This document shows, in pieces, positions 26,839 through 35,266 of a DNA stretch of 42,434 nucleotides. The notes beneath the pieces are model-generated. The model was given only the letters and a program-made list of their open reading frames with translations, was not told the DNA's origin and ran no database searches. Positions within the stretch are counted from its first letter, which is position 1, and every line of letters begins with the position of its first letter. The stretch is taken from assembly GCF_002104795.1 (NCBI RefSeq), contig NZ_NCXO01000039.1, positions 1 to 42,434 on the forward strand, written 5' to 3'. The translations under genes were made by a program, and so were the position numbers. The DNA is from Mycolicibacillus koreensis. GTDB lineage: Bacteria; Actinomycetota; Actinomycetes; Mycobacteriales; Mycobacteriaceae.

Positions 26839-27153
26839 CTACAGGCCTAGGGTCGCCCCGTAGGCGGCGACGCCTTGGACGTCGCCGGCTAGATAGCTCA
26901 CGCCCGACTCGGCGACGCCAAGCCCGGAGCGCAGCAACTCCTCGTTGCCCAAAATAGCCGAGACCTCGTGTGCAGCACCGTGACTGATCAGCGTGGCCGC
27001 CACCTTGGCCGAAACGGGATCGGAACCGGGGGGCAGAATCGCAGCGCTTGCCGCGGACTGCACGGCGTTGACGGCCGTCATCCGGGCCATCAGCGCCTCG
27101 ACCTCCGCCGATGCGGCTAACAGGGCTTCGGGTGTTACGTCGAGGAATGGCAT
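26839..27153 (-). CDS. PE family protein (PE5-like)
   Basis: 104 aa. An N-terminal two-helix PE domain (MPFLDVTPEALLAASAEVEA; PPGSDPVSAKVAATLISHG) ends with VSYLAGDVQGVAAYG, in which YLAGD is the YxxxD secretion signal. The sequence is close to PE5 of ESX-3 and lacks any PGRS tail. It heterodimerises with the PPE encoded next. ATG 27153 is chosen because the PE domain conventionally starts within the first few residues; an ATG at 27189 would add 12 charged residues. A 253-base gap (27154-27406) separates it from the upstream eccC, so it probably has its own promoter. Confidence 0.9.
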   Translation of the reverse strand: MPFLDVTPEALLAASAEVEALMARMTAVNAVQSAASAAILPPGSDPVSAKVAATLISHGAAHEVSAILGNEELLRSGLGVAESGVSYLAGDVQGVAAYGATLGL

Positions 27154-27276
27154 GGCCGGGGCCCCCTTGTCGGTCTCGTGCTTCTCCATATGTTCGCCGG
27201 ATCACCGAATGCTCCCGCGGCCTAGGCGGACCGGCCAGAATGCTGCCGAGAGTAGACGATCATTGGCGTCGAAAAA

Positions 27277-27282
27277 AGCATA
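27277..27282 (-). promoter_or_regulatory. Putative -10 element (TATGCT) upstream of PE-PPE-esxG-esxH
   Basis: The 253-base gap 27154-27406 is AT-rich for this genome (runs of A and T near 27272-27277 and 27313-27319), as expected of a promoter for highly expressed Esx genes. TATGCT on the minus strand fits TANNNT but no good -35 box is placed. I saw no IdeR-like or Zur-like palindrome here, which would be expected if this were the iron-regulated ESX-3 locus. Confidence 0.3.
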
Positions 27283-27406
27283 AACCGGACATCGGGAGGG
27301 TCCGCACACAAATTTTTTTGCGATCGCGACGACGACGTTAAATGTCAACTCGACACTGAGACTGTGGAACCGGGTGGCCGGCGCCCAACGCGGCGACGTC
27401 CGTCGG

Positions 27407-30400
27407 TCACCGCCCGATCGGTCCGTCGGCGGGCACCGCCAACTGCACATACCCCTCGTTCTCGCTGGTTGTGGCGATCAGATAACCGCGCCCGGCGGGC
27501 AGGGAGTCCTCGAACTTCATGCCTCCGATCTTGTCGCCGGTCGACCGGGACGACAGCAGGATGCGGTTGGCGCGCTGTGTGGCGATCTGGCCGGGGACCG
27601 AGTTCGGAGTGGTTTCGGCGAGATAGGAACCCGCGGCCTTGTGGGCGACGATAACCCGCAGGCCGATGTCACGGGCGTTGGCGAGATGCTGAGCCAGCGG
27701 CGCCCAGGTCGGCACCGTCAGCGACTGGCCCGACAGGGGGGCGGGGGCGTCCCCGGCCGTCGCTGGCTGCTGAATCTGGACCTGTGCCGGCACCACGTCC
27801 GCATCGTCGATGAACAAGTAGACCACCGGGCCGTGGAAACGCCAGTCGCGTTTGGCCTGCCAGCCGAGATCCCTGGGCGGCGTGCGTTGGCGCAGTAATG
27901 CGTCGAGGGCCATCAACCGCTCGGCGATGGAGCCGGGATCGGTCTCGTAGTAGTCCTCCCCCTCGATCAGCAGGTGCGTCTCGGCGCTGAGCCGGCGTTT
28001 AACGTCGCAGACCATCAGGATCGAACGGCTCGGGTCACCGGCGCGCCGGGCCAAGACTTCCCGCATGAGGTGCCGTACCAGGGTCGACTTACCGGTCTTG
28101 CTGTCGCCGTACACCGCCAGCAGGGGGTCCTCGGCGAAATCGATGATCACCGGATCCAGGTCGCGGCCGCGGAGCCCCAGCGCGAACCGTTCGCCGGTGA
28201 GATGCCCCCCGCCAAGTGTCGGTGCGTCGATGAACATCGGCAGCAGCTGCGGTGTCGGAGTCGGTCGCGAACCCGCGTGGTGCGCGCTGATCTGCGCCAC
28301 GGCCTCGCGAACCTTGAGATCCAGGTCGGCGGTCGAGGACTGGCCATCCAGGCGACCGACAGCGAAACGGATGACATCGCCCACACTGTTGATCCCGCGT
28401 CCGGGTTCATTGGCCGGAATACGCTCTTGGGGGCGCAGCATGCCGTCTTCCATCCGGGGCCGGACCTGCGACGATGCCACACCCGCGAGCTTGAGTTCCC
28501 ACCGGCAGCTCAGCCGGCTCTGCAAAGTCATGCCGAGCTTGAGCCAATCGGCGGAGGTCACCACGACGTGCACACCGTGTTCGCTGCCCAACATCTCTTC
28601 GACGTTCTGCATCTGTGGGTTCTTCGGGTTCAGAAGCGAGGTGTTGTCGGAAAGGAATTCCTCCCAGCCGTCGACGATCAGGAAGATGTCGGTGGGGTAG
28701 CCGTCATCGAGGTCCGCCTCACCGTCGTTGCGCCGCCGGCGGTACTCGTCCATTGAGGCGATGTCGTGGGCGTGAAACAGTCGGCGCCGATGGGCCAGCA
28801 TCGCGTCCAGATCGCCGAAGATTCGAACCCCCAGCTCGTTGCGGTCGCGCCCGCCGATCGCTCCGACGTGTGGCAGGTCCTTGAGGGCGGTCAACTCCGG
28901 CCCGCCATAGGCGAGCACGTAGAAACCGATCTGTTGCGGGGTGTAGCGGTAAGCAGCCGACAAGATGAACGTCTGCATCACCATGGACAGCTCAGAGCTG
29001 CGCATCCCCATCAGCGACACGTTGCCCTGGTCGAGGCTGTAGGTGACCAGCCCGTGGCTGAGCTGACGAGGCCGGTCCACCTCTCCCAGCGGCCACCACG
29101 GTAGTCCGGAGGCCCCGGGTGCGCGCATGCCCTCGGCTTGACGCAGCACCGAATCCAGCGGGATCGGATCATCCAACGGGGGAGACCAGAGTTGTTCGGG
29201 AGGCCTGCCCCAGGCCGCGGCCAACTGTGGCCCCACGGTCAGGACCAACGACCGAGGGGGCCCCTGCAACACGGAATCGTCGGCAACCACCTCTTCGATG
29301 ACGGTGTCGGCGTCACGCCGAACCTGCCCGGCGGTGAACAGACGGACCCGTGGCCGCGCCGTGATCACCTTCCGGTCGATCGTCACCGGAGGTTCGTACT
29401 TGTCGGGCAGCAGGAATCCACGGAACTTCGTGGGCTCGGCACCCGGTGCGCGGACGAAGTATCCGGTTCCCTTGTGCTGTTTCCCGTCCGGAATATGGTA
29501 GGCGTCCTCATTGCCGATGACCCGTCGCGAGATGGACGACGAGGCGACCTTCAGCCCGAACCGGTACTGGGTGTTATCGGGGATTTTCTTGATGACGCCT
29601 TCGTCGAGCGTCTGGCTGGCGAACAGGAAGAACACCCCGTATGAGCGGCCCTTGCGGGTGACGACGTCGAAGACCTCGGCCATGTTCGGGTGGTCCTTGA
29701 GCATCAGCGAGAACTCATCGAGGATGACGAACATCGTCGGAATCGGGGGCAGGTCGGCATTTGGGTTCGCCGCGCGCGCTTCGTTGTATTCACGCAAGCT
29801 CTCGAAGGCCGCCCCTTTGATTCGGTTACCGGCTTCCTTGAACGTTCTTCCGCGTTTATCCAGGATGCCGAACAGCGTCTCCCCGAATCGTTCGACCAGT
29901 GACCGCTTCTCCTCCATGTTCGACACGACCGCCACCGTGTGTGGATAACTGGAAAAGGCATCCATGCCGGCTTCGTCTTTGAAGTCTCCCAGGAATACCT
30001 GAACCACATCGGGGGAATGGCGCACCAGAAGGCCGAAAACGATGGCGGTGAGCAGCTTTGATTTCCCCGACCCGGTCATGCCGATCATCAGCCCGTGCGG
30101 CCCGTTGCCGCCGTCGGCCTCGTCCTTGAGGTCGATGATCAACGGGGCCCCGCCCGGTTGCAGTCCGACCGGGATGCGTAACTGGTCCTCGAAGGGCCGA
30201 TCGCCCCACAGTGCTGCTACATCCAACCGCGCCGCATTCTCGATGTTCAGCAACCCCAATAAGCTTTGCACTGCCTGCGATTCGGAGTTTTGGCGGCCTG
30301 TCGCGCCGATGTCCCACTGTGAGAGCAACCGTGCCGTGTTCCTCGCGATCCCGACGTCGAGGAGGTCCAGTTCGTTGCAGAAGGCCCGCCAGCCGAAGTT

Positions 30401-31552
30401 GTGCCACTCCTGCATGCCAACGGTGCCGTCGCCGGAGCGCACCACTCGAACGATGAGTTCACGGGGGTGGCTGGCCTGGTCGCGGTCGGGGCCGTCGCCG
30501 CCGCGGCGGGCGACGACGGTCACCCCGTCGCGTGCGCCGATTCGCTTGAGCAGCGGCATCGGGGCCGCGGGGTCGTCGACGACGATCAGGATGTGCTTCT
30601 GTGTCTTCGACGGGCCCTCGGCGGTGGGGCTGCCCGTGGCGCTGACCAGCTCGGACCTTTCGTTGAGGAGCGGGGTGAGCATGCTTTCGGCTTCTCGCAG
30701 CGAGGTCGCAAGATAGCGGGCCGGTCCGGCCCCGTCGATGTCAGGGCTTTCGGTGTGGGGCAGCCACTTCGTCCAGGACCAGTGGGTCTCCAGCTGACCG
30801 GAGGCAACCACCACCGAGGCTGAGGTGGGAGTGTGCCAGCAGGCGAGCTGGCAGATCCATGCCCGTGTCGTTGCGGCGAACAGCTCGGGCTCCGCGTACA
30901 TGCTGATCAGGCCGATTCCGGAGAGGTCGATCGCCTTCGGACAGTGAGGGATTGACTGCTGTACGGCTCGCATATGCTGCAGTGACGTTTTCGCCACGGG
31001 CTCGAGGTCGAGCTCGGAGTCGACCGGTTTCACCTTGACTTGGCTGGTCAGGGCGACTTCGGTGCGGCCGACGCGGATTCGCAGATAGTCCGGGTCGGTG
31101 GAGCCGCGCTCCCACATTCGCGGAGACCCGACGACGGCATCGAGCAGTTCTGGGTCGAGATGGGACCACTCGGCGCTCGCTCGCTGGTTGTCGGCGGCGG
31201 ATCGGATCTTGAGTGCTGTCGCCGAAAGGTAGCGCAGATACTCTGCGCGTTCGGAATTCACTTCCGGTGTGGACATTTCGGCGTTTCCACCCTGGCCCTG
31301 CAGAGATTGGAACAGGCCGAGCGCCATCATGGCCATGAAAAACAGGTACATCGGGTTCATCTGCCGGAAACCGGAGACGAACATGATGATGATCATCCCG
31401 ACGATCGCCACGCCGAACACGAACGGCAGGGCTTTACGGACAGCACCGACCTGAATGCTGCGCGGCAGTTCCGGGGGCGGATCGATCAGGAACTTCTCGT
31501 CGCGGCGGATCGGGCCCGCGATTCGGCGCCTGGGGGTGAACATCTCGCGCAT
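27407..31552 (-). CDS. eccC: ESX motor ATPase EccC (block C copy, unsplit)
   Basis: 1381 aa. Two transmembrane helices (LPFVFGVAIVGMIIIMFVSG; YLFFMAMMALGLF) near residues 45-85 precede three FtsK-type ATPase domains. Domain 1 has intact Walker A GMTGSGKSK (about 490-498) and Walker B FVILDEFSLML. Domain 2 has a degenerate loop, GMRSSELS (about 846), with no GK[ST]. Domain 3 has GDSKTGKST (about 1150). A single fused gene, as in ESX-2/3. Start is ATG 31552 (alternative ATG 31543), 15 nt after the EccB stop. It probably loads the EsxG/EsxH, PE/PPE and YxxxD-tagged Esp proteins of this block. Confidence 0.94.
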   Translation of the reverse strand: MREMFTPRRRIAGPIRRDEKFLIDPPPELPRSIQVGAVRKALPFVFGVAIVGMIIIMFVSGFRQMNPMYLFFMAMMALGLFQSLQGQGGNAEMSTPEVNSERAEYLRYLSATALKIRSAADNQRASAEWSHLDPELLDAVVGSPRMWERGSTDPDYLRIRVGRTEVALTSQVKVKPVDSELDLEPVAKTSLQHMRAVQQSIPHCPKAIDLSGIGLISMYAEPELFAATTRAWICQLACWHTPTSASVVVASGQLETHWSWTKWLPHTESPDIDGAGPARYLATSLREAESMLTPLLNERSELVSATGSPTAEGPSKTQKHILIVVDDPAAPMPLLKRIGARDGVTVVARRGGDGPDRDQASHPRELIVRVVRSGDGTVGMQEWHNFGWRAFCNELDLLDVGIARNTARLLSQWDIGATGRQNSESQAVQSLLGLLNIENAARLDVAALWGDRPFEDQLRIPVGLQPGGAPLIIDLKDEADGGNGPHGLMIGMTGSGKSKLLTAIVFGLLVRHSPDVVQVFLGDFKDEAGMDAFSSYPHTVAVVSNMEEKRSLVERFGETLFGILDKRGRTFKEAGNRIKGAAFESLREYNEARAANPNADLPPIPTMFVILDEFSLMLKDHPNMAEVFDVVTRKGRSYGVFFLFASQTLDEGVIKKIPDNTQYRFGLKVASSSISRRVIGNEDAYHIPDGKQHKGTGYFVRAPGAEPTKFRGFLLPDKYEPPVTIDRKVITARPRVRLFTAGQVRRDADTVIEEVVADDSVLQGPPRSLVLTVGPQLAAAWGRPPEQLWSPPLDDPIPLDSVLRQAEGMRAPGASGLPWWPLGEVDRPRQLSHGLVTYSLDQGNVSLMGMRSSELSMVMQTFILSAAYRYTPQQIGFYVLAYGGPELTALKDLPHVGAIGGRDRNELGVRIFGDLDAMLAHRRRLFHAHDIASMDEYRRRRNDGEADLDDGYPTDIFLIVDGWEEFLSDNTSLLNPKNPQMQNVEEMLGSEHGVHVVVTSADWLKLGMTLQSRLSCRWELKLAGVASSQVRPRMEDGMLRPQERIPANEPGRGINSVGDVIRFAVGRLDGQSSTADLDLKVREAVAQISAHHAGSRPTPTPQLLPMFIDAPTLGGGHLTGERFALGLRGRDLDPVIIDFAEDPLLAVYGDSKTGKSTLVRHLMREVLARRAGDPSRSILMVCDVKRRLSAETHLLIEGEDYYETDPGSIAERLMALDALLRQRTPPRDLGWQAKRDWRFHGPVVYLFIDDADVVPAQVQIQQPATAGDAPAPLSGQSLTVPTWAPLAQHLANARDIGLRVIVAHKAAGSYLAETTPNSVPGQIATQRANRILLSSRSTGDKIGGMKFEDSLPAGRGYLIATTSENEGYVQLAVPADGPIGR

Positions 31553-31567
31553 GGACTACGGCTCTCT

Positions 31568-33097
31568 TCAGTGCGCCACGAGCGCATCGTCTTTGGACAG
31601 GGTGGGCCCGGCCTGGAACAAACTGACCACCGCCCACGGTGCGGGGACCGGATTGGCCGTCATTCCCAGAGCGGCGGCGTTTTTCCCCGGCTGTTCAGCG
31701 TCGTCGGCGATCCCGTACCGCACACCGAGATCCGATACCCAGAACAGTGATTCTGCGGTCTTGGACTGTGGGTGCTGGCCGGTCACCTGGACGAAGTAAC
31801 CGCTGCCCTGTGGAAGTGCCACGCGAGTGGCAGTGGTCGGGCCCGCGCCGACCAGTGTCACCGGAGCGGTGTCAGCGCTCAACGGCAGGCGCTGGCCGAC
31901 CGATAGCGTCAGACTCGAGGTGGGCGCACCGTCGAGTTTGACCCACTGGCCGCAGGTCACAGGCTCGGTGACCGGGTCGATGACGGTCAGAGGCGAGCTC
32001 GGATAATCCTCCACGGGAATCGGGCGCACAGCGGGAGCCTTGGCGACTTCGTCGGGGGTCAGTTCGGGTGGCTCCACCAGTCCGTAGGCGTTCGACGATC
32101 GCAGCATGGCGGCGACGACCGAGGGGATCGCCTGAAGCCCCTCGGCGGTCACGGCGTAGTGGCGGAGTCGATCCCCTTCGTGATCGACGACCACCGACCC
32201 GATCGGCGGTGCGGGTTTGGTGCTCGGCCAGACGAACCGCGGCGGGTCACCGGCATTGGCCAGGAACGGCACACCCAGCGGTTCGGACTCGGGAATCAGA
32301 TTCAGAAGTTGACGATCGATGCGGCGCGGCGTAGGCGTGTCGAGGTTGATGCCCACGGCCGATGCCACGGCGGTGTCACTCAAATCGATGCGGGCGCGTT
32401 TGTTGTCCCAGATCAGCCAGGTGTTTTTGCCGCCGTTGGCGGTGGCCAGCAAGGCGTGGGAATCCGGCATCGAGGTCGCGTGGCCGGGCCCGGGCACCGG
32501 GTCACCGGCGATCACCGTCGTTCCTGACTCCGGTCCGGACACCGCGTCGCAGACGAGCCAGCGCGCATCCCGGTCGGGGCTCTGCACGATGCGTGACGGC
32601 GCACCGGGGATGCCCAACGTGTTACCGAGAGTGAAGCTGTCGATCTCCGCGGGTTTGACCGTGGTGGGCTCGGCGGCCTTGCCCAATATCAACCTGGCGC
32701 TGGCCAGATTGAGAACCGGATGTAGCTGGTCGTTGACGACGACGTAGAGCGCGTTGGTGGAGCGGTCGGCCAGCAACGGGCGGTTGCCGCCGGCCCCGGC
32801 GGGTTTGATGATCGATAGTACGAAGGCGCCCGCCAGCAACACGACCGCGATCAACACGCTGACGGTGAGCGACCGTGATTGGCGGCGCAGTGGATCCGCC
32901 AACATCCTGGTGTCCTGCAGAGCCACCCCGTTGCTCAGGCGCCGGATCTGGAAGCGCCAGCCCGAGATCTGGTGGCGGGTGACCGAGCCCCATCCCTTTT
33001 GAGCCGACGTGTCCGGTTCCGTGTTGGTCCCGAGGACGGGGCTTTTCGATTTGAAGCCGCGACGCGGACGGTCCTGCTGTCCGAGGTTTGTGCTCAT
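31568..33097 (-). CDS. eccB: ESX core component EccB (block C copy)
   Basis: 509 aa. A longer cytosolic N-terminus than the block A copy (about 78 residues, including VTRHQISGWRFQIRRLSNGV) leads to one transmembrane helix (LTVSVLIAVVLLAGAFVLSI), then the periplasmic domain with HPVLNLASARLILG, GIPGAPSRIV, CDAVSGPESG and VTCGQWVKL. The SGWRFQ/RRL cytosolic motif is typical of ESX-1/2/3/5 EccB and is replaced by a divergent HLFYHRRLV in block A. Start overlaps the EccA stop by 4 nt (ATGA). Confidence 0.93.
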   Translation of the reverse strand: MSTNLGQQDRPRRGFKSKSPVLGTNTEPDTSAQKGWGSVTRHQISGWRFQIRRLSNGVALQDTRMLADPLRRQSRSLTVSVLIAVVLLAGAFVLSIIKPAGAGGNRPLLADRSTNALYVVVNDQLHPVLNLASARLILGKAAEPTTVKPAEIDSFTLGNTLGIPGAPSRIVQSPDRDARWLVCDAVSGPESGTTVIAGDPVPGPGHATSMPDSHALLATANGGKNTWLIWDNKRARIDLSDTAVASAVGINLDTPTPRRIDRQLLNLIPESEPLGVPFLANAGDPPRFVWPSTKPAPPIGSVVVDHEGDRLRHYAVTAEGLQAIPSVVAAMLRSSNAYGLVEPPELTPDEVAKAPAVRPIPVEDYPSSPLTVIDPVTEPVTCGQWVKLDGAPTSSLTLSVGQRLPLSADTAPVTLVGAGPTTATRVALPQGSGYFVQVTGQHPQSKTAESLFWVSDLGVRYGIADDAEQPGKNAAALGMTANPVPAPWAVVSLFQAGPTLSKDDALVAH

Positions 33098-34926
33098 CGC
33101 CGGGCCTCGGCCGCGGATTCAGCAGCGAGGGTGATGCGTTGTTTGCGGAGTAACAGTGTCGCAGCGGCGTCGATATCCGCTGCCGTGATCGTTTGCAGGG
33201 ATTCCGCCGATGCGTCGGGGTCGTCGAGTGCCCCGGAGATGTCGAGGCGGTGGTCCCGTTCTTCTTCGGCGCGTTCCAGAAGCGTATTGGCGAATCGGCC
33301 GTTACCCGCGACGTCGAGCGCGCAGCGTTGCCGCCCCCCGGTGTCAGAAACAATCGCGGTCGAGAGCTGGTGGTAGATCGTGGTCAGGGCGGCAGAATCG
33401 GCGACAACACTGCCGCGTCGCGCGGCTGCGCGCTCGGTGATCTCGACCAATTCGGCCGCGGTGTAAGAAGGCAACTCGATCTCACGACCGAATCGTGAGC
33501 GCAGGCCTTCGTTGGAGTCGAGGAACTCGTCCATTTTGTCGGCGTATCCGGCGACGATCACCATCAACACGTCGGCGTAGTCGACCATGTAGCGAATCAG
33601 TTCCCCGATCACCAGCGGGCCGAAATCGTTTTTCGAACCCGAGTCGGTGAGCGTGTAGGCCTCGTCGATGAACAACACGCCGCCACCGGAGTCGATGATG
33701 CTGCGCATGATGTTCAAGATCTTGGCCTCAGAGCCGCCGATCACCTTGTCGAGGAGATCGCCGCGGCCAGCTTCGATGAAGGTATCGCTGGGAAGGACGT
33801 CCGCAGCGCACAGGAGCTTGCCGATCACCCGTGCGATCGTGGTCTTCCCAACCCCGGGTGGGCCTTTGAGGACCAAATGCAGCGAGCGGTTGTTGGCCGG
33901 CATCCCCAGGTCTTTGCGGCGCTTGGCGGCGCGCACGCTGGACTCCAGCTTCGCGATCTGGTCTTTGACGTCGACCATCCCGACGAAGGCGTCCAGTTCG
34001 CGGGTGGCTTCGGCTTTCAACTGTTCGCGACGTTCTGCGCCCAGTTGGCGGGTGTGCTCCCGTTCTCCGGGTTCGGTCGCCGGATCCCAGTAGTCACTGC
34101 GGGCGTCGATCCGAGCGGCGGTGGTCGCCAAAATACCGAAGTCGGGATCGGACAGAGCGTTGGCGATCCGGGAGCGAACGGCGTCGCTGACGTCGTTGAC
34201 CGCGTACGCCTCGTTCAAGAGCGCCGCGGACTCCTGCTGGCGGTCCAGAACCCGCGCACACAACGCCGCGATCAGCAGCGCCTCTGCGGTGGCGGCGGGG
34301 ACCGGACCGCGCCCCTCGCTGTGGAGCAGTTCGAAAGCCTGCTCCCACAGCCCCAGATAGGCGCCCGCGATCCCGTAGGCGACCGCCACCGCCTGGCGCA
34401 GGTACACATCGGAAGTGTCGAGACGGATCCCCGAAAGCACCCGCCGAACGTCGTGCCAGCGGGCCGCGCGCCAGTAGACCACCGCCAACACCCATCCTGC
34501 CCAAGCGGGGTGCGCGCTGAGCAGACGATTATCGAGAAGCGTGTGGGCGCTTTCGTATTCGCCCGCATGTGCGCGCGCGGCCGCGCACGCCAGCAAAACA
34601 CCGTCGCTGCCGATTGCGGGAAGGTTGATGTACAGACCGCTGTCGAAGACGAAGTTGAGGGCGTCCTCGGCGACGTCGCTGGACGTCAACAACTCTCCGA
34701 AGGTTTCCAGGCTGCGGTAGGCGTTCTCCAAGACATCGCGGGAGGTCTCACCGGCGGCGGCCAGGCCGCGCCAGCCGTCGCATTGCTCGGCGTAGCGCCC
34801 GGTCAACCGCATGAATCCGTCACGGGCCATGCGCAAGTCGGGGATCTGCGTTCGTCCGAAGACCGTGGCGCCCAAATTGGCGCAGCTGCGGGTGAAGAGG
34901 TCGATGGCGTCGCGGTCGATCACCAT
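33094..34926 (-). CDS. eccA: ESX cytosolic AAA+ ATPase EccA
   Basis: 610 aa. The N-terminal ~290 residues are helical TPR-like repeats. A CbxX/CfqX-type AAA+ domain follows, with Walker A KGPPGVGKTT (about 355-362), Walker B GGVLFIDEAYTL, and sensor/arginine-finger region NEGLRSRFGREIELPSY. EccA is the cytosolic ATPase that acts with EspG on PE/PPE substrates before export. It overlaps the preceding YbaB-like gene by 7 nt and eccB by 4 nt. Only one EccA is present for both EccB-EccC pairs. In ESX-2 of M. tuberculosis eccA follows eccE; here it precedes eccB, as in ESX-1 and ESX-3. Confidence 0.94.
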   Translation of the reverse strand: MVIDRDAIDLFTRSCANLGATVFGRTQIPDLRMARDGFMRLTGRYAEQCDGWRGLAAAGETSRDVLENAYRSLETFGELLTSSDVAEDALNFVFDSGLYINLPAIGSDGVLLACAAARAHAGEYESAHTLLDNRLLSAHPAWAGWVLAVVYWRAARWHDVRRVLSGIRLDTSDVYLRQAVAVAYGIAGAYLGLWEQAFELLHSEGRGPVPAATAEALLIAALCARVLDRQQESAALLNEAYAVNDVSDAVRSRIANALSDPDFGILATTAARIDARSDYWDPATEPGEREHTRQLGAERREQLKAEATRELDAFVGMVDVKDQIAKLESSVRAAKRRKDLGMPANNRSLHLVLKGPPGVGKTTIARVIGKLLCAADVLPSDTFIEAGRGDLLDKVIGGSEAKILNIMRSIIDSGGGVLFIDEAYTLTDSGSKNDFGPLVIGELIRYMVDYADVLMVIVAGYADKMDEFLDSNEGLRSRFGREIELPSYTAAELVEITERAAARRGSVVADSAALTTIYHQLSTAIVSDTGGRQRCALDVAGNGRFANTLLERAEEERDHRLDISGALDDPDASAESLQTITAADIDAAATLLLRKQRITLAAESAAEARR

Positions 34927-35243
34927 GGCTCCCCACCGTCGTCGGGAAGCACCGTGGCGGTGACTGCGGCGGCATGGCGGGTCAACTGCGCGTACGCCTC
35001 CTGGCAGATTGCGGTGAGCACCTCAGCCAGGTCCTCACCCGGGTAGCGATCGATGAGGTCGTCGGGAAAATCGGCGTCGACCACCATGCCGTCGCCGCTG
35101 AACTCCACCCCGCCCTCGCCGTCGGGAAACGGGATTGTAATCCGGGTGTCCACGATGGCTTTTCTCGCATTGCGAACCTGGTCGAGAAACGCCGCGCCAC
35201 GGTCCAGTTCGGCGACGAGCGCGGGATGAAGGGGGATGTCCAT
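34920..35243 (-). CDS. YbaB/EspL-like small protein
   Basis: 107 aa from ATG 35243. Front helix LHPALVAELDRGAAFLDQVR, a sheet segment (VDTRITIPFPDGEGGVEFSG) and a C-terminal helix (LAEVLTAICQEAYAQLTRHA) resemble YbaB/EspL folds, though the match is loose. A GTG at 35270 overlapping the stop of the preceding gene (GTGA) would add nine residues and is also credible. Position between a secreted Esp-like protein and EccA suggests a dedicated chaperone, as proposed for EspL; this is inference. Confidence 0.6.
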   Translation of the reverse strand: MDIPLHPALVAELDRGAAFLDQVRNARKAIVDTRITIPFPDGEGGVEFSGDGMVVDADFPDDLIDRYPGEDLAEVLTAICQEAYAQLTRHAAAVTATVLPDDGGEPW

Positions 35244-35266
35244 TGCTATCGGTCCAACAGGTGGGA

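Noticed and set aside
27154..27406. IdeR or Zur operator expected for an ESX-3 locus
   Set aside because: I looked for a 19-bp TTAGGTTAG-type palindrome and a Zur-like palindrome and found none in this gap or at 38387-38593.
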